Assembly: GCA_944470555.2 (NCBI GenBank)
Contig: OX104130.1
Coordinates: 45,913,491-45,977,490, forward strand
Direction: 5' to 3'
DNA: 64,000 bases
Origin: Heterobilharzia americana
Taxonomy: Eukaryota > Platyhelminthes > Trematoda > Strigeidida > Schistosomatidae
In this document: one piece after another, positions 13,860 to 25,543 of the stretch
Layout: each line of letters starts with the position of its first letter
Numbering within the stretch: position 1 is the first letter of the stretch
Made by a program: the position numbers and the translations under genes
The notes under the pieces: model-generated
What the model saw: only the letters and a program-made list of their open reading frames with translations
The model's database searches: none
Told to the model about the DNA's origin: nothing

Positions 13860-14375
13860 TTTTTTGTAATGACAGGATCCTAATTCCTTTATGTCCAGCT
13901 CCAAAGAAAATGACAATTCAGGTAACAGATCCATTTACGGAGAACTTATACGGAGCAAAAAGTGTATTCGTTTTCGAATTAGCGCCTCTTCAAGCAGAAA
14001 GAAGAATCCTACTAATTTACTCTTCGCAAAATCGAGAAACATTTACGTAGAAGATACTATCGAGGATGGGCTAAAGAACCTGACACAAAAAGGATACCCA
14101 CCGAAATTTATAAATGAGATTTTACAGGGGGAAAGCATCACGGAACTCATAAACACTGATTTGAAAAGGACTTTACTATTGAATCTAAAGTTCAAGGGTA
14201 ACGATGCGGTAGACATCGTGAGGAAAAGAATATCAAGATTCATTCTCCTGTCGCAAATTCATTTGTCTATATGTAAAGGACAGGATGGAGCACTGGGTCA
14301 CATCACTGTTTGTATATCACCTCATTTGTACCTACAACACTGGGTGTAACTTCGTACCATGCAAAAGCTTGTGAA
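13860..14375 (+). pseudogene. Second-family PLE fragment (connector to start of GIY-YIG)
   Basis: 13891-14349 reads LTQKGYPPKFINEIL and later TLLLNLKFKGNDAVDIVRKR, equivalent in position to NGYPSRF and MSLEFKGDLASDALKN of the element just upstream but clearly diverged. After a frameshift near 14290 another frame reads LFVYHLICTYNTGCNFV, the equivalent of the IYQFTCSCGARYIG core. An AATAAA lies at about 14484. It is a different PLE family from the 9.7-13.2 kb copy, 5'-truncated and broken. The family comparison is by eye. Confidence 0.6.
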
Positions 14376-16299
14376 ACGTGCTTGTGAACACAATTCAGTC
14401 TGGCTGACAGAGAAAACAAAACTACAACTCCAGCTTTCTGTCAGAAAATAGTAAACTCAGGAAAACTGAAAAGTCTTGAATTTTGAATAAAGTGTAACTG
14501 CAACATTCAATAGGAGTAAGAAAATATATTTGTGCTTAGTCGAATTGTTAGAATTTTGAAAGATTTGATTCGTTATTGTACGATCGAAATAACTTGCAAC
14601 TTTTTTTATCATGGCCACGGTAAATGATTAATCACTCCAGTTAGTTTCCAGATGATCTTATTCCATTCAGTTTTCTAATCCTTCTCTTATTTACATATTC
14701 TAAATATCCATAGAGATAAAGATATATGTACGAACTTTACCTTTTTAAACAATGTGTCTTGATCTTTGACCACATATTATTCTAAAACGCTTTATCCTTT
14801 CTACTATGTGTTGAAGAACGTACACTAAGGGGATAAATTCATCTGAAAGAAAAAACACTTTCTATGCTGCAGTCTGCCTCTCTTTTATCCACCAATGATC
14901 AAATCAGTTTGTTGCAATAAAAACATTTCTAGGCTTTTCCAGTTTAAACAGTGTAACTAATTAGACCCAGGACAAAATACTGTCGAAATGTTATTATATC
15001 AAACTTTCCGGCTTATTTGGAGAAATTGTTTCAGCTGATTGGTCCCAACTAATAGCATAAAATAAAATGTTCTTTAGATTTGACCAAATGAATGCCTTAT
15101 TTGGTGAGTCATCAAGGTTAACAAATTAACACATTTCACAACAAACAGTTTCTTTTCAAGTGGTCATTCTTTCCACCATATCTGAACGTTCAAAAATAAA
15201 ACAGTTTGAACCCGAACCTGTTTAGTTACCGGTGTATTTGTTTACTTGTCTACTTTTAGCATAGGTATTGTTTACTTGAGGATGTCAGTCAAAAACTCCC
15301 TTCAAATTGATTCAAAGATACAGATAAGCGTAAACAAAGATGAATAAGTTTAAACATAGCATCCTTTTATTTATTCAATAAATTTAATTTTACTGCGTTA
15401 TAATCCTGGTATCTGACTGTTAGTGAATTTAATTGCTTGTGTTATATCCACTGAGGAAAGATGCCTCTTAAAATGTATTTTGCGCGTATGACATGATAAA
15501 AACAAATGATCATTCCGATTTACAATCAAAGTACATATTTAATATGGAACGTTTACATTACACATATGTAGATGTATGTAAAATAAACCTAAACGTAGCC
15601 TTATTGTATGAGCGTAACATTCATCTGCAATGTCTCAGGAAATTGAAAATTTCAGAGAACAGTATGAATGTTTCTGGACAAATAACCACTTCGTCAGTCG
15701 GATAAAACAAATTCAGAATTTTCTAAAAAGCAGATGCTGATTTGTTGCAGACAAAACTTACATCCATTTTTCTCTGTCTTTAACAAGTCTTATCCTGAAA
15801 CACTCCATAAAACACTGCGCTACATCTGAATCAATCAAAATTGTTACCCTGAAAATACGTTATTCTATGATCTCCAAAGCTCCAAAAATTTAATTCAATG
15901 GGATAAAATGAGTTCATTCTGTTGTTTTTAAGATAGTCTTATCTTTTTTTCCTGCTACTTGGTCAAATACTGCATTCTGCGTTCTCATTTCAAATTATGA
16001 CAGAGATCATTATATACTAAGCATCTTTTCGAACTTATAAATGTTATCCTACGAATTCAGCTTGTTCATTAACTAGCTAGCTTAGTTCCTTCACTAGTAA
16101 ATATTTGTAAAGCAATTAATAAGTTAATCTTATGGTAGTATTTATCATGGGCTGAAATTTGCTGGAGAGCCATCAGAAACTTGCTCATTAGTGAAATGCT
16201 TCGAGATGGATATTCCGAAATTAAGCGGATGGCAACTGAAGACCCTGAACGATAGTCGCAGTGTGTCACAAATTGACAGAAAAGAAGACTGAGTACCAT
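14376..16299. other. Intergenic, nothing recognised
   Basis: AT-rich with no sustained coding frame, repeat match or RNA gene seen. Confidence 0.5.
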
Positions 16300-16500
16300 T
16301 AGACTCTAATGCAGTGGCTGAATAGTGAACGCGTTCACCACGAGACCTGGAGGTCCTGATTTCGATCCTTAACCGAGTCGCGGGTATATACCACGGAGGA
16401 GTCCAACACTAGGAAGAAACATTTATCTAGTGCACCGAGGTTTCTAATGTTTACCCAACTGATATCAGTCCATGATGAAAATTACCTTAAAAATAAAATT
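16300..16500 (+). repeat. Family A tRNA-headed short repeat with hammerhead (Sm-alpha type)
   Basis: It begins with a polymerase III-like A box (GTGGCTGAATAGTG, about 16314) and B box (GATTTCGATCCT, about 16359), followed by a hammerhead-like segment and a short body ending near GATATCAGTCCATGATG. The layout matches the schistosome Sm-alpha class of repeats, known to encode hammerhead ribozymes; identity to that exact family is not tested. Confidence 0.65.
16388..16434 (+). ncRNA. Degraded hammerhead motif in family A copy
   Basis: CGGAGGA replaces CTGAGGA, GTCC/AGGA is a damaged stem II, GAAAC is intact, and the palindromic stem III has decayed to ACATTTAT before C. It is not expected to cleave. 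Confidence 0.55.
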
Positions 16501-17794
16501 CCCATTAACCTCAGAATGCATTTATAAGTTATTCACTACAGCTGTGATGTAATTCATTGTTGTTCAAATGTTCGGTTCTTTTGACAAACACTTACACACA
16601 ACATACCAAGATGTCTGGAGAAATAGTAACAAACAGGCTGTATTCATTCATCTCGTTGCTACCTCTTATTTAAAAGTCTTAAGAAAAGTATAATATGATG
16701 ATTTTTATTTGAGTGATTATGTAGTCTTTTTCACTTAATTTTAAATAGCTCTTTAAAGCGTTACATGCAACAGCAGGACGTTCACTGACTGATGAAACTG
16801 ATATAAATTTAGAAAACGTAGTAATGAAAATTCTGAGCAGTTACCGCTATGTATATTCTGCCGCCGTGTGCTTTTACACAGTTACATTTAAGTTGTGCTG
16901 CTTTTCATAAAAACATACTTTGAGCATTCCAATGAAACATTATTAAATACATTCTTATAAAGGTACACAGACAAAACAATTTAGTTCTTCACCCATTGTA
17001 TTTGTCTCATACCTTTAAACAAATTCGAAACTTCCCTCTGAACTGATGGATCACTAACTGATAACTATGACACTTATTTCCTATTACTATTATTATCATG
17101 TATGAACAGCGTGATTTCATTTGCTTCCATTTATTTAAATATGCAATAACTTGTACAGGTTTAATTCTTTAAAGAAGCCACTTCCAGAAATTTGTTTTTC
17201 TTTCCAACTTGAACTTAAAAATATATTTCTTTTTTAATTCATTTGCCCAATGCTCAAATTATTCGGCTCTTTCAGCTCAAATTTTCAGCTCAAATATTGT
17301 TCCTAAAGCCTATACTTTCCTATAAATCATTTGTGACTAATTTAAGGGGTTAGTCATAATCGTCGATTTCTGTCCACTTCTATTCTCAAGGGAATCTAAC
17401 AGTGATCTACAGTCATGAAAGCACAAATTCGTATTCTAGACGTTTTAGCACTGATAAAAAGATAACCCCAGTATTCAGCTTATCATGCTTTACATTCCTC
17501 CAACAATACAATTGTGAACTCACTGTTAATCAGGGTAATACAATCTATGTAACTACTTGTTATAACCTGACAACAGTTAAGAACGTAATCTTAGAGTGAT
17601 GTTATACAATCGACGTCATATCATCTGACCAGTTTTTCTGCGAATATTTCATCTGCACCTGATAACACATGGAACTGTAGCTGATTTGGAATCAGAAAAT
17701 CAAGCTAAAATTACCTTATTAAGGATCCGAAGCACAGAGTTCTCATTTATTGGCAATACAAACTTCATGTATCTCTTTATAGTTTTGACTACAG

Positions 17795-18010
17795 GTTGTG
17801 CTTATTCAGATACGCCTTGCTGAAAAGTGCCAAAAACCACGAAACCTAAATCCAGGGGTTCCTCCCAGTTGCCTCCAACTAATTAACATCCATCAAAGTA
17901 CGACACGATGGTGAGCTTCCTAGCTCGGTGACTACTTTGAGAAATAATTGTTAGAATTTGCTTAGCACTGAGGACTGGACAAAATGGAATTGGTTACTCT
18001 GTGGTGGCCG
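17795..18010 (+). repeat. Family B short repeat with hammerhead motif
   Basis: It shares with 19177-19520, 36375-36545, 39915-40075 and 61170-61440 the blocks ACGCCTTG, CCTCCAAC...TAACATC, GGTGAGCTTCCTAGCTCGGTG and a tail GGACTGGACAAAATGGAATT. The tRNA-like head is not visible in this copy. Confidence 0.7.
17813..17858 (+). ncRNA. Hammerhead motif, family B copy 1
   Basis: GCCTTG, CTGAAAA (CTGATGA with two changes), GTG...CAC, GAAA, CCTAAATC, then CAGGGG. Stem I GCCTTG/CAGGGG is still mostly paired. Core changes suggest an inactive copy. Confidence 0.6.
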
Positions 18011-18827
18011 ACTGCTGTCTGCTTATTCTTCCTGACGGCTAATTAAAACTACTCACAAACTTGATGAAACATCCTTCACTGCTACAAATCATTTTTCGAC
18101 TCATTCATCAATAGTCAATGGAAAATACTGCCGAATTTTTTTCCCCTACTACTTCGCTTTGTGATTTAAATAGGTTAGTAAATTGATACTGAATACTCAT
18201 CCTGTTTCATCTGTGGGTCTGTTCATTTTGACTAAACATCGAAACTAATAAAATTTCCATTCAACTCTATGCCAGCTTCAGACTACTGATTAACCTAAAC
18301 CTAAAGGCAGAAAGTAGGAGATACAACATCTTTATGTCCAGATTTCATTCACCTCATTAAAAACATTTTGAAATACTATGCTGGCTATATACTTAAGAGG
18401 CATACTCTCTAATTTCCCAGAAATATAGATTGCACGCAGTCTTTGAATCATTCACTAGTGACAGTCATCAAATATGAATCCTAATTTCATGTTTTTCATC
18501 CCAATGTCTTTTATTAACAATCGTATCAAGTTGAGTAATGTGATGTTATATGATTACTTTCCATCACTGTCGAAAAATCCAAAATATATGCTTTTCATCG
18601 TATATTTCATCAATGACAATCCTTTTTTGTCAGAATTTTTCTTTTAAATATCATTTTCCCTCACAGCATAATAAATATTCATAAAAAAATATAATCTAAT
18701 CCCAAAGTGTTGCGCAATCCCTTGTTTAAACGTGCCATTAATAAGTTGATTTTCGCTTGTGGACTCTAGTGTAACTGATACTATTCCGAAAATATCACTT
18801 ATGAAATCTTCTATGCCAACTCAAATT

Positions 18828-18831
<4 letters not shown>

Positions 18832-18861
<30 letters not shown>
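18832..18861. repeat. (TA)n microsatellite
   Basis: About 15 AT units, directly visible. Confidence 0.95.
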
Positions 18862-18864
<3 letters not shown>

Positions 18865-19029
18865 ACATGACTATGAATAAGGTGTACAGATATCCTAAGC
18901 AGCCTAATCTCCTCTGAAATCATTTTCTTAACTCGTCAAATTTCAAGCGAAAGAATTCTCATGCGAACACTTATTTCACAAAAAAATATATTTCTTATTT
19001 TGGACTCATAGTGAGTAAAAGTATGTCTA

Positions 19030-19176
19030 ATATGTTAGTTGAATGGAGACAATCGGCAGGAAGCCGCAGACCCGGGTTTTGTGCTTGTTAGCACTCATCA
19101 GCAAGGCGTAACTCTAACCTCAGCAGAACTGATATCCTACTTGGGATTCGAACCCCTATCCCTCATTGTTGCAGTC
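19030..19176 (-). repeat. Family B short repeat (minus copy) with best-kept hammerhead
   Basis: Minus strand from 19176: tRNA-like head with a perfect B box GGTTCGAATCC (about 19156-19146), then ACGCCTTG and the ribozyme core, then a short body. It is placed head-to-head with the plus copy starting at 19177. Confidence 0.7.
19063..19107 (-). ncRNA. Near-intact hammerhead motif (family B)
   Basis: Minus strand: GCCTTG, CTGATGA exact, stem II GTGCT/AGCAC with AACA loop exact, AAAA where GAAA is required (the invariant G is lost), palindromic stem III ACCCGGGT and C giving the GTC site. Stem I is partly kept (GCC with GGC). One base from the consensus core. Confidence 0.7.
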
Positions 19177-19520
19177 ATAGGTAACATAAGCTAGTGGTAA
19201 CGTCTCTGATAGCAACAGTAGGCAATGCGAGTTCGAATCCCGGGTGGGACATAAGCTACGTCAAGATAGTAGATACGCCTTGTCGACTATTGCCAAAAAG
19301 CACGGAACCTAGGTCCAGTCCTTCCCACCAATTGCATCCACCCAACTGACAACTATCAAAAAGAATCGCAGTGCTTCGTCCCCTAGCCTGGTGACCACAT
19401 TGCAAAATGATCCATAAAATTCGATCAGTAAATAGGTCACGACAAGATTATGTTGGTTGCCATCCAATCACCAACCAATGAACCTGTGATAGCTTTACGT
19501 GATCAATGAGTACCCATGGT
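19177..19520 (+). repeat. Family B short repeat, full-length plus copy
   Basis: tRNA-like head with A box-like TAGTGGTAACG (about 19193) and B box AGTTCGAATCCCG (about 19230), then the hammerhead region, then body CACCAATTGCATCCACCC, TAGCCTGGTGACCACATTGC and tail GTTGGTTGCCATCCAATCAC. This is the most complete unit in the window, about 340 bases. Confidence 0.75.
19277..19321 (+). ncRNA. Hammerhead motif, family B full-length copy (core decayed)
   Basis: GCCTTG then TCGACTA in place of CTGATGA, a stem II remnant ending AGCAC, GGAA, CCTAGGTC and CAGTCC. Stem III (ACCTAGGT) and the GTC site are intact, while the CTGATGA side is lost. Confidence 0.6.
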
Positions 19521-22500
19521 CAAAAAACCAAGTCTTTAGTTGTACCTTAAATGTAGTTGTCGATCGACTCTACAGAATGAGTGACAAAAGTGAGAGAAAA
19601 TAGTTGTTCAAGGATTGGTTTTTCTCAGAATTTCAATAATTAATGTGGTTTTATGACGAAAACCGTTTACAAACGCTTTTACTATTCAATGGTTGTAGAT
19701 CTGTTAATCCATTCAAAATGCAAATCATTTGATCACACTTGAAAACGGTGACATAATTCATTAAACGTATGGTTCGTTACCTGGAAGACACCACATACTT
19801 CGGGGAATTCACTTTATATGTGGCCTTAACCTTCTCCATACGGTATTTCACACCAAAATCTCCGACTCCTTAAATAATAATTAATAGCGATCAGTAGCAT
19901 AGAAATTAAAAACTAGTGCGAATGTCACAAAAAAGTATTGCTAAAAATTTAGTCACTGCTTCTATAAATAATATACTGACCTACCAGATGATTTCACTTT
20001 TCCGAAAAATGCAGCATCATGTTGAGCCATACATACTGTATGAACAAGAAAGTGTTGGAAAATATATATGCATAACAAAAATTAGGTATGCTTTAGGCCA
20101 TTTGCTTGAACACATCCATAGATATTTGCAAAGTGTAATATAAGGGTAAGTACAAATAAATCCTATTATTTTGAAGATTAACTCTGCCTTGATTGCAGAT
20201 TGCGGAAAGATGAAAATTACGAAGTAGCTGATCACTGAGTAATACCTGCAAACATGAGAAACCCCATTTCTATCATTGATTTGAACCTTTACCAGTTCTA
20301 TCAAGGCTTCTGAGACTGGATGGTTAGATTTCTAATTTGGTATTGGGTAAAACTTCCAAACCACTGAAATAATACCAATTTTCCCGGGCAGATACATGTC
20401 TTGCTTGCGAGTATCAACAAGCATGAGAACTTCCAGCAGGTTGACTCCTAATGTCTTACACCAAAGGACAGTGCACCGTCGAGTCGCATGACCTTAGAAG
20501 CCTAATTGCAGATGTGATGGATACACTTCAACCAGCTATGAAGGCTAAGGATTAGGAAGCTACAGCGGTGATGATCCACCATTTACAAAGTTATTTGCTC
20601 CAAATTAGGTGAAATATCAGGCTGACTCCTATGAATTACTTGAAACCTGATAAATGCAATTTTAAACGGTGATAAATTCGATTCCTTGCTTCGCAGTATT
20701 CATGAATCAGCGGTTGAAGTCAGTCTTTAAAACAAAGCATTTTCCAAAACGTATGCACGGAACTATATGGATGCAGTAACTAGCCTTTATGTTCTTACTT
20801 TGAACACATGAGAATCGATAATTACATACGCTTTCATAAAATATTTTGCCGATACGAAAATTAGTGTAAAAAGTAATTATTCACAGAAGTAAGTGACACT
20901 GTACAGTTTCATTCTGAATATCTATTAGTGGCACCACAGTGGTGAGTTATCGTTCTCTACGTATCATAAAAAGCAAAACTGCTGCTTCAAGGTAGATAAC
21001 TGTTGAAGTGATATGTATAAGAAAACCGGTTTTATAAACCTGTTATTCACCGTGACAAGAAATCTATATAACTTGTTGTACTGAGTTCATAGGACATTTT
21101 ATTTTATTGCTAATCTGAATAAAAATACATAGATTTTGATCAAACCGATGGAAATCTCTCTCATGGGCTATTTGGCTTTAGTCATTCTCTTTGATATTGG
21201 AATAACGGTAAGTAAATTCTAGTTTTTTACCACCACCACAAAAAGGAAAATATACTAACAGTTCATGCTTCACTTACTCGTTGGTACTCTTTAAAAAAGG
21301 CATTGGACAACAAAATCTGTGAAGTGAAACTTCATCGATTACAGGAGGGTTAATTTCCTACATCATATATTTTTCATCAACCGAGCAGATCAGTATACAT
21401 CATAAGTTTATTTTGTTAAGCATCAATTATTCTGTTCTTCACGAACAGACATTCCATGACTGATTAAATCGTGGAGCAGAATATATCATAACTACTTTAT
21501 AAAACAACAGTTTTCAGTTGCGATTCGGCGTTCTCCTTGCTGGAAACATGTTACAGCGGCTCGTTTCTAGCAGTGAAGTGAGTCAGTAGACAGTAATAAC
21601 TTGAGGAGAGGACTTCCAAGATCTAAAACAACCGTTTTATTCATGTTTCAACAATATTTCAAGAAACCTTGCTACCTATGAGTAATAATATGGTATCAGT
21701 GGGAACCTGAAGCGAGAAGAATTCATTTATTAACCAACTACACTAGTAAAAACCGTTCTACAGAGTTCATCCAGTAATGATCACAGAAAAGAAGTAACCT
21801 AACCCACTGATAAGTCAGAGATTGGATCTCTCACTTTTCGAACACTCCAGAGTTTAACACAAACTTCCAGGGGAATGAAGTAAGTTCCCAGTTTGTTTTT
21901 TCCATCTTTATCTAAAGACAGCGTTGTAGAAGTTCAACTTCTAAACTTCACTTTTAATTTCATAGGTGAGACATGGTGACTCCGATATTTTCGGATTTGC
22001 GATAGCTTTTTTAACACGAACTCTGCATAATGCATTTTTTGGACTTATAGATTCAACAACCATCCAATATCTTACTGTACACTAGTAGCGATGTGCAACG
22101 GAGAAACAGCCAAGTTTATGAGAAACAAAATATCAATAAGGTTTTATAACAGTGGAAGACAAGATATATTCGTCCATAAGTCACTTTTCAAAATAAGCGG
22201 TACGATGACCTGTTAATCAGAACACCACTGCTTGTTCATCTTTCATCTCTTCTACCCACGTATGTTGCGTGTCGTTTTCATCTTGTTGTAGAACGGAATC
22301 ATGCAGTGTACTGGGAATACAGGGAAAATCTGCCGACGTTAGATCTAACAAATGATTCGGAATATTTACATCCCTTCTGGTCGAAATCGATTGTATTGAC
22401 TATGAATGTTACTTTTTTCATCAATAAAGTAGTTGCACTTATGTGCTTTTTTTTCCCAACGAAACACAGTAAGCTAAGATACGACAATTTTGGTACATTA

Positions 22501-24158
22501 TAGAGTCAATCAAAAGCATTCTACAATGAGAAGAATATTTGTGAAGATTTGGATTATGATCTTTTGAAGTTCATGGACGTCGAATAAACCTTGTATTTTG
22601 ATGTAACTCGTTTTCTGATAAGTCTTTGCAAGGGACATTTTAAAAACGTTTTCTAAGATCATTGTGTAAGTTCATAAGCTTATTGCTGTTTAGAAGTGTT
22701 GGGCAGTGAAACTTGGCTAAGAGACATTTTTGAAAGTGAATCATATACCAATGATGTCAGACACCATGATTCCAAACTGCTTACAGTAGAGGGTCTGGAT
22801 TCTTGCCTCATTTCATCCTGCAAACTGAAATAAGCAATTAAGTTTAACTTTTTCAATATAAGCGCACCATGGCAGAATATAATTCCATATCAGATTTGTT
22901 TATTAGATGTGGCATACAGGGAGGTGTAAGGACTCTGACGTGATTGTGAGCAATAGTGTATGCTCGAAAAACCGATCAAGTAAATAATCCCGTGTCAAGA
23001 TATGGCGCACTTCTAAAAAATTAAGATCTTCACATGCGTCTAGAAACGTGATTAGATATACCTAGTAAGAGTACTTTACAGGTTTATCCAGCAGTATTAG
23101 TTATAAATATGAAGTAGTTAAGCCACTTTGAGATGTATTCGAGATTGTCATAAGTGAGTAAACAGAGTAATCGACAAGAATGACCATATTAAGGTCCACA
23201 TAATTTGAGAATATTTGTATAGTGGACTAAAAATTCAGACAGTTTTAAACTTATATAACTACTGGATGTCTGAAAGTACAAAAAATAAAGCAGTCACTGT
23301 ATTTCCGGTTTTCTTCGTACTTTGGATGTGTTAATATTTTAATACTCATAACAATGAAACCAGTCTTAGCCACTTTTGCTATTTAAGAAGTTGTACGTGG
23401 AAAAATAGTTTTATATTTATATGAATGAACTACATGATGTTGAGTTTCGCAATTACGCTCATTCACAAAAAGGTTTTTTTAGAAGTAAGCCTAAATATCT
23501 TTTCTGAGGTCCTCAACCAGCTGATATCTTGAATTGTGTGCTTAAAAGTTATGATCAAAATTACTTACATAACTAATCTCAAAACGTTTTTGATTTGTAC
23601 AGAGTTTACTCAAGCCTAACCACCTCAGTGCATCCTACTTTTTCGAATGCGTAGTTTTAATTAACAGTCCCTTTTTGTGGCTAATTTTCGTACTACTGTT
23701 ATAGAAAATATTAACTGTTACGGAGTTAGTGGCTAGAAAGTGAAAGCTTTTCAGTACCAGTATGATTATCCAGTAGAATGCTGGAATAGATTTCTATACT
23801 CATGAGTAATTTTCATCAGTAACTGCTTTTTTAGAAAACAAAGATCCTTATTCTGCACTAACTTCAGGTTATCACAGCCAGTTTAAGCTGCATAACCGGT
23901 GAAAAGCAAACCAAGTCATTTGTTTGGAAACGGATCTTTTCATTACTAAACTTCCCTTGAGTAAATGCATAAACATCAGAAGTATGAGGGCATAGTAGTG
24001 AATCTACAAAGATTTCTGTAATACGGTGCAAAATTAGAAGTTTAAAAAACAATGAAAAGATTTGTTAATGGTTTAGTTACAGTGTTTCATATGATAAGTT
24101 AATTATGTTCTTTATACTTCGTTACTTTAACGCCTCGTTTTGCTTTTTTTTATCGTTT
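19521..24158. other. Intergenic, downstream of robo
   Basis: Only the mini-element at 22887-23006 was recognised. No canonical AATAAA was found for robo within the first 150 bases after its stop. Confidence 0.5.
22887..23006. mobile_element. 120-bp PLE-derived mini-element
   Basis: It starts TTCCATATCAGATTTGTTTA, like the outer end of the PLE left arm, then switches orientation and continues TGTGAGCAATAGTGTATGCTCG and GATCAAGTAAATAAT, like the right arm, ending GATATGG. The two ends form CCATATC/GATATGG. It looks like two opposed PLE termini joined with the whole interior lost. Confidence 0.55.
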
Positions 24159-25540
24159 TCAGCTGCATTCCATACCACCAGTGTTTGTAATGATCATTGC
24201 TTTCTGACAGTTGGATAGGTCCATGCATGTTATATACATATTCTGGGGACAGAATTCCATTGGGTTAATGGTATCATTCAATGAAATATTATTGTTTGGT
24301 TGAACTTGTTGTTTAGGTGATTGTAAAATAGTATCATGATTCTGGCTTTGTATAATAGAGGCCGTTGCATATGGTGTGACAACAGGTGAGTAGGTTTTTC
24401 CATTGCAACAGTCACTGGTTTTACCATTCAAAGCAGTCATCACCGTTGGTGGAGTTAAGGCAGAACCTGAGGAATCGTTAAAGTGTAGTCTATTAGGTAT
24501 CTGTTCCAAATAAATAGCGGAATCAAATGGTTCAGAACTAGTTTGTGAGGCCGAAGTTAAGTGTGATGAGTTTGTCTTGATAGGATCTTGGTTCTCACTG
24601 GAGAAATAAGCAATATTTGTAGGTGAATTCGGAGTAAAACGTCTAGAAAATGTCTGAAACATCTGGGGCATATTAGAATTAGTGTTTGTGGGAATACCTT
24701 CAGTACCAATATTGGGACGAAACCGATCCGGCTTAGGCTGAGGTTTAGACACGCCTATACGAGGTTCTTCACAATACTCTAGATGTCGTAAACCATAGTT
24801 TTTTGGACTCCCGTTTGATGTATTCTCTGATGGTTGTCTTATCGGCAAATATGAAACGTGAGGGTGAATCTTGGCGTCAGTTGTCTGGTCACCTGAACTA
24901 ACACTTATTGTCATCGAAGCATTGCTCATCTGATTCTTTGGATATCTAATATGCTGTATAGCACAACATTTATCCATTTCATCCATGTTATTTAACTTAG
25001 ACTTACAATGTTTGTCATCTGAAGGTGTACTGTACTGGAAATTAGGTTGTGATATTTGGTAAGTTAAACGCTTCTTGCAAAACTTGTTACGACGTGTCCA
25101 ACAGAGAGCACACATTCCAAATATAACGCACCACGCTAAAAGACTGCTAATCATAGCACTAATGAACCACGGTTGACTGACTAATTTTTCATCCTTACTT
25201 GAATACTCCGTTAAAACGGAAAATGCTGATTTCCTTAGGTTTTCAGTCGTTTTTAATGTAGACAAATCTCTGTCACTTTTTGAAAAAATATTTTGATTCG
25301 TGTCAATTTTCAAAGATTCACTTCTAACTCCAATACCAACACATGTGTATGCAGCTAACTGAATACTAAATGCTTTTGGTAATGAATTTAAACTTATGGT
25401 AATCTTTCTACCCTCAGAACTTACATTTACATTTTGGTACGTTTTTAACACTTCATCATGTATATAAACAATATACCCAAGAATAATTCCATTCCATTCA
25501 GACACAGGTGGTGCTGTCCATCCAGCTCCAGATTTCCACC

Positions 25541-25543
25541 AAA
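25541..25543 (-). other. robo: Frameshift 3 in robo (start of FN3-3)
   Basis: The second FN3 frame ends in SAPRNIFAGW and then loses FN3 character, while the neighbouring frame continues WWKSGAGWTAPPVSEWNG, the expected start of the third FN3 domain. A single missing base near this TTT (coding strand) accounts for it. The exact position within about 15 bases is uncertain. Confidence 0.75.

Larger units (their letters stand above)
16501..19029. other. Intergenic between short repeats
   Basis: Apart from the family B copy at 17795-18010 and the (TA)n at 18832, nothing was recognised. Confidence 0.5.

Noticed and set aside
13600..13860. A further PLE N-terminal segment before 13860
   Set aside because: Very AT-rich with no frame showing PLE motifs; left as unassigned.
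19193..19250. A possible true tRNA gene
   Set aside because: Has A and B box-like blocks, but no paired acceptor stem or anticodon arm could be drawn, and it continues into a family B repeat body.
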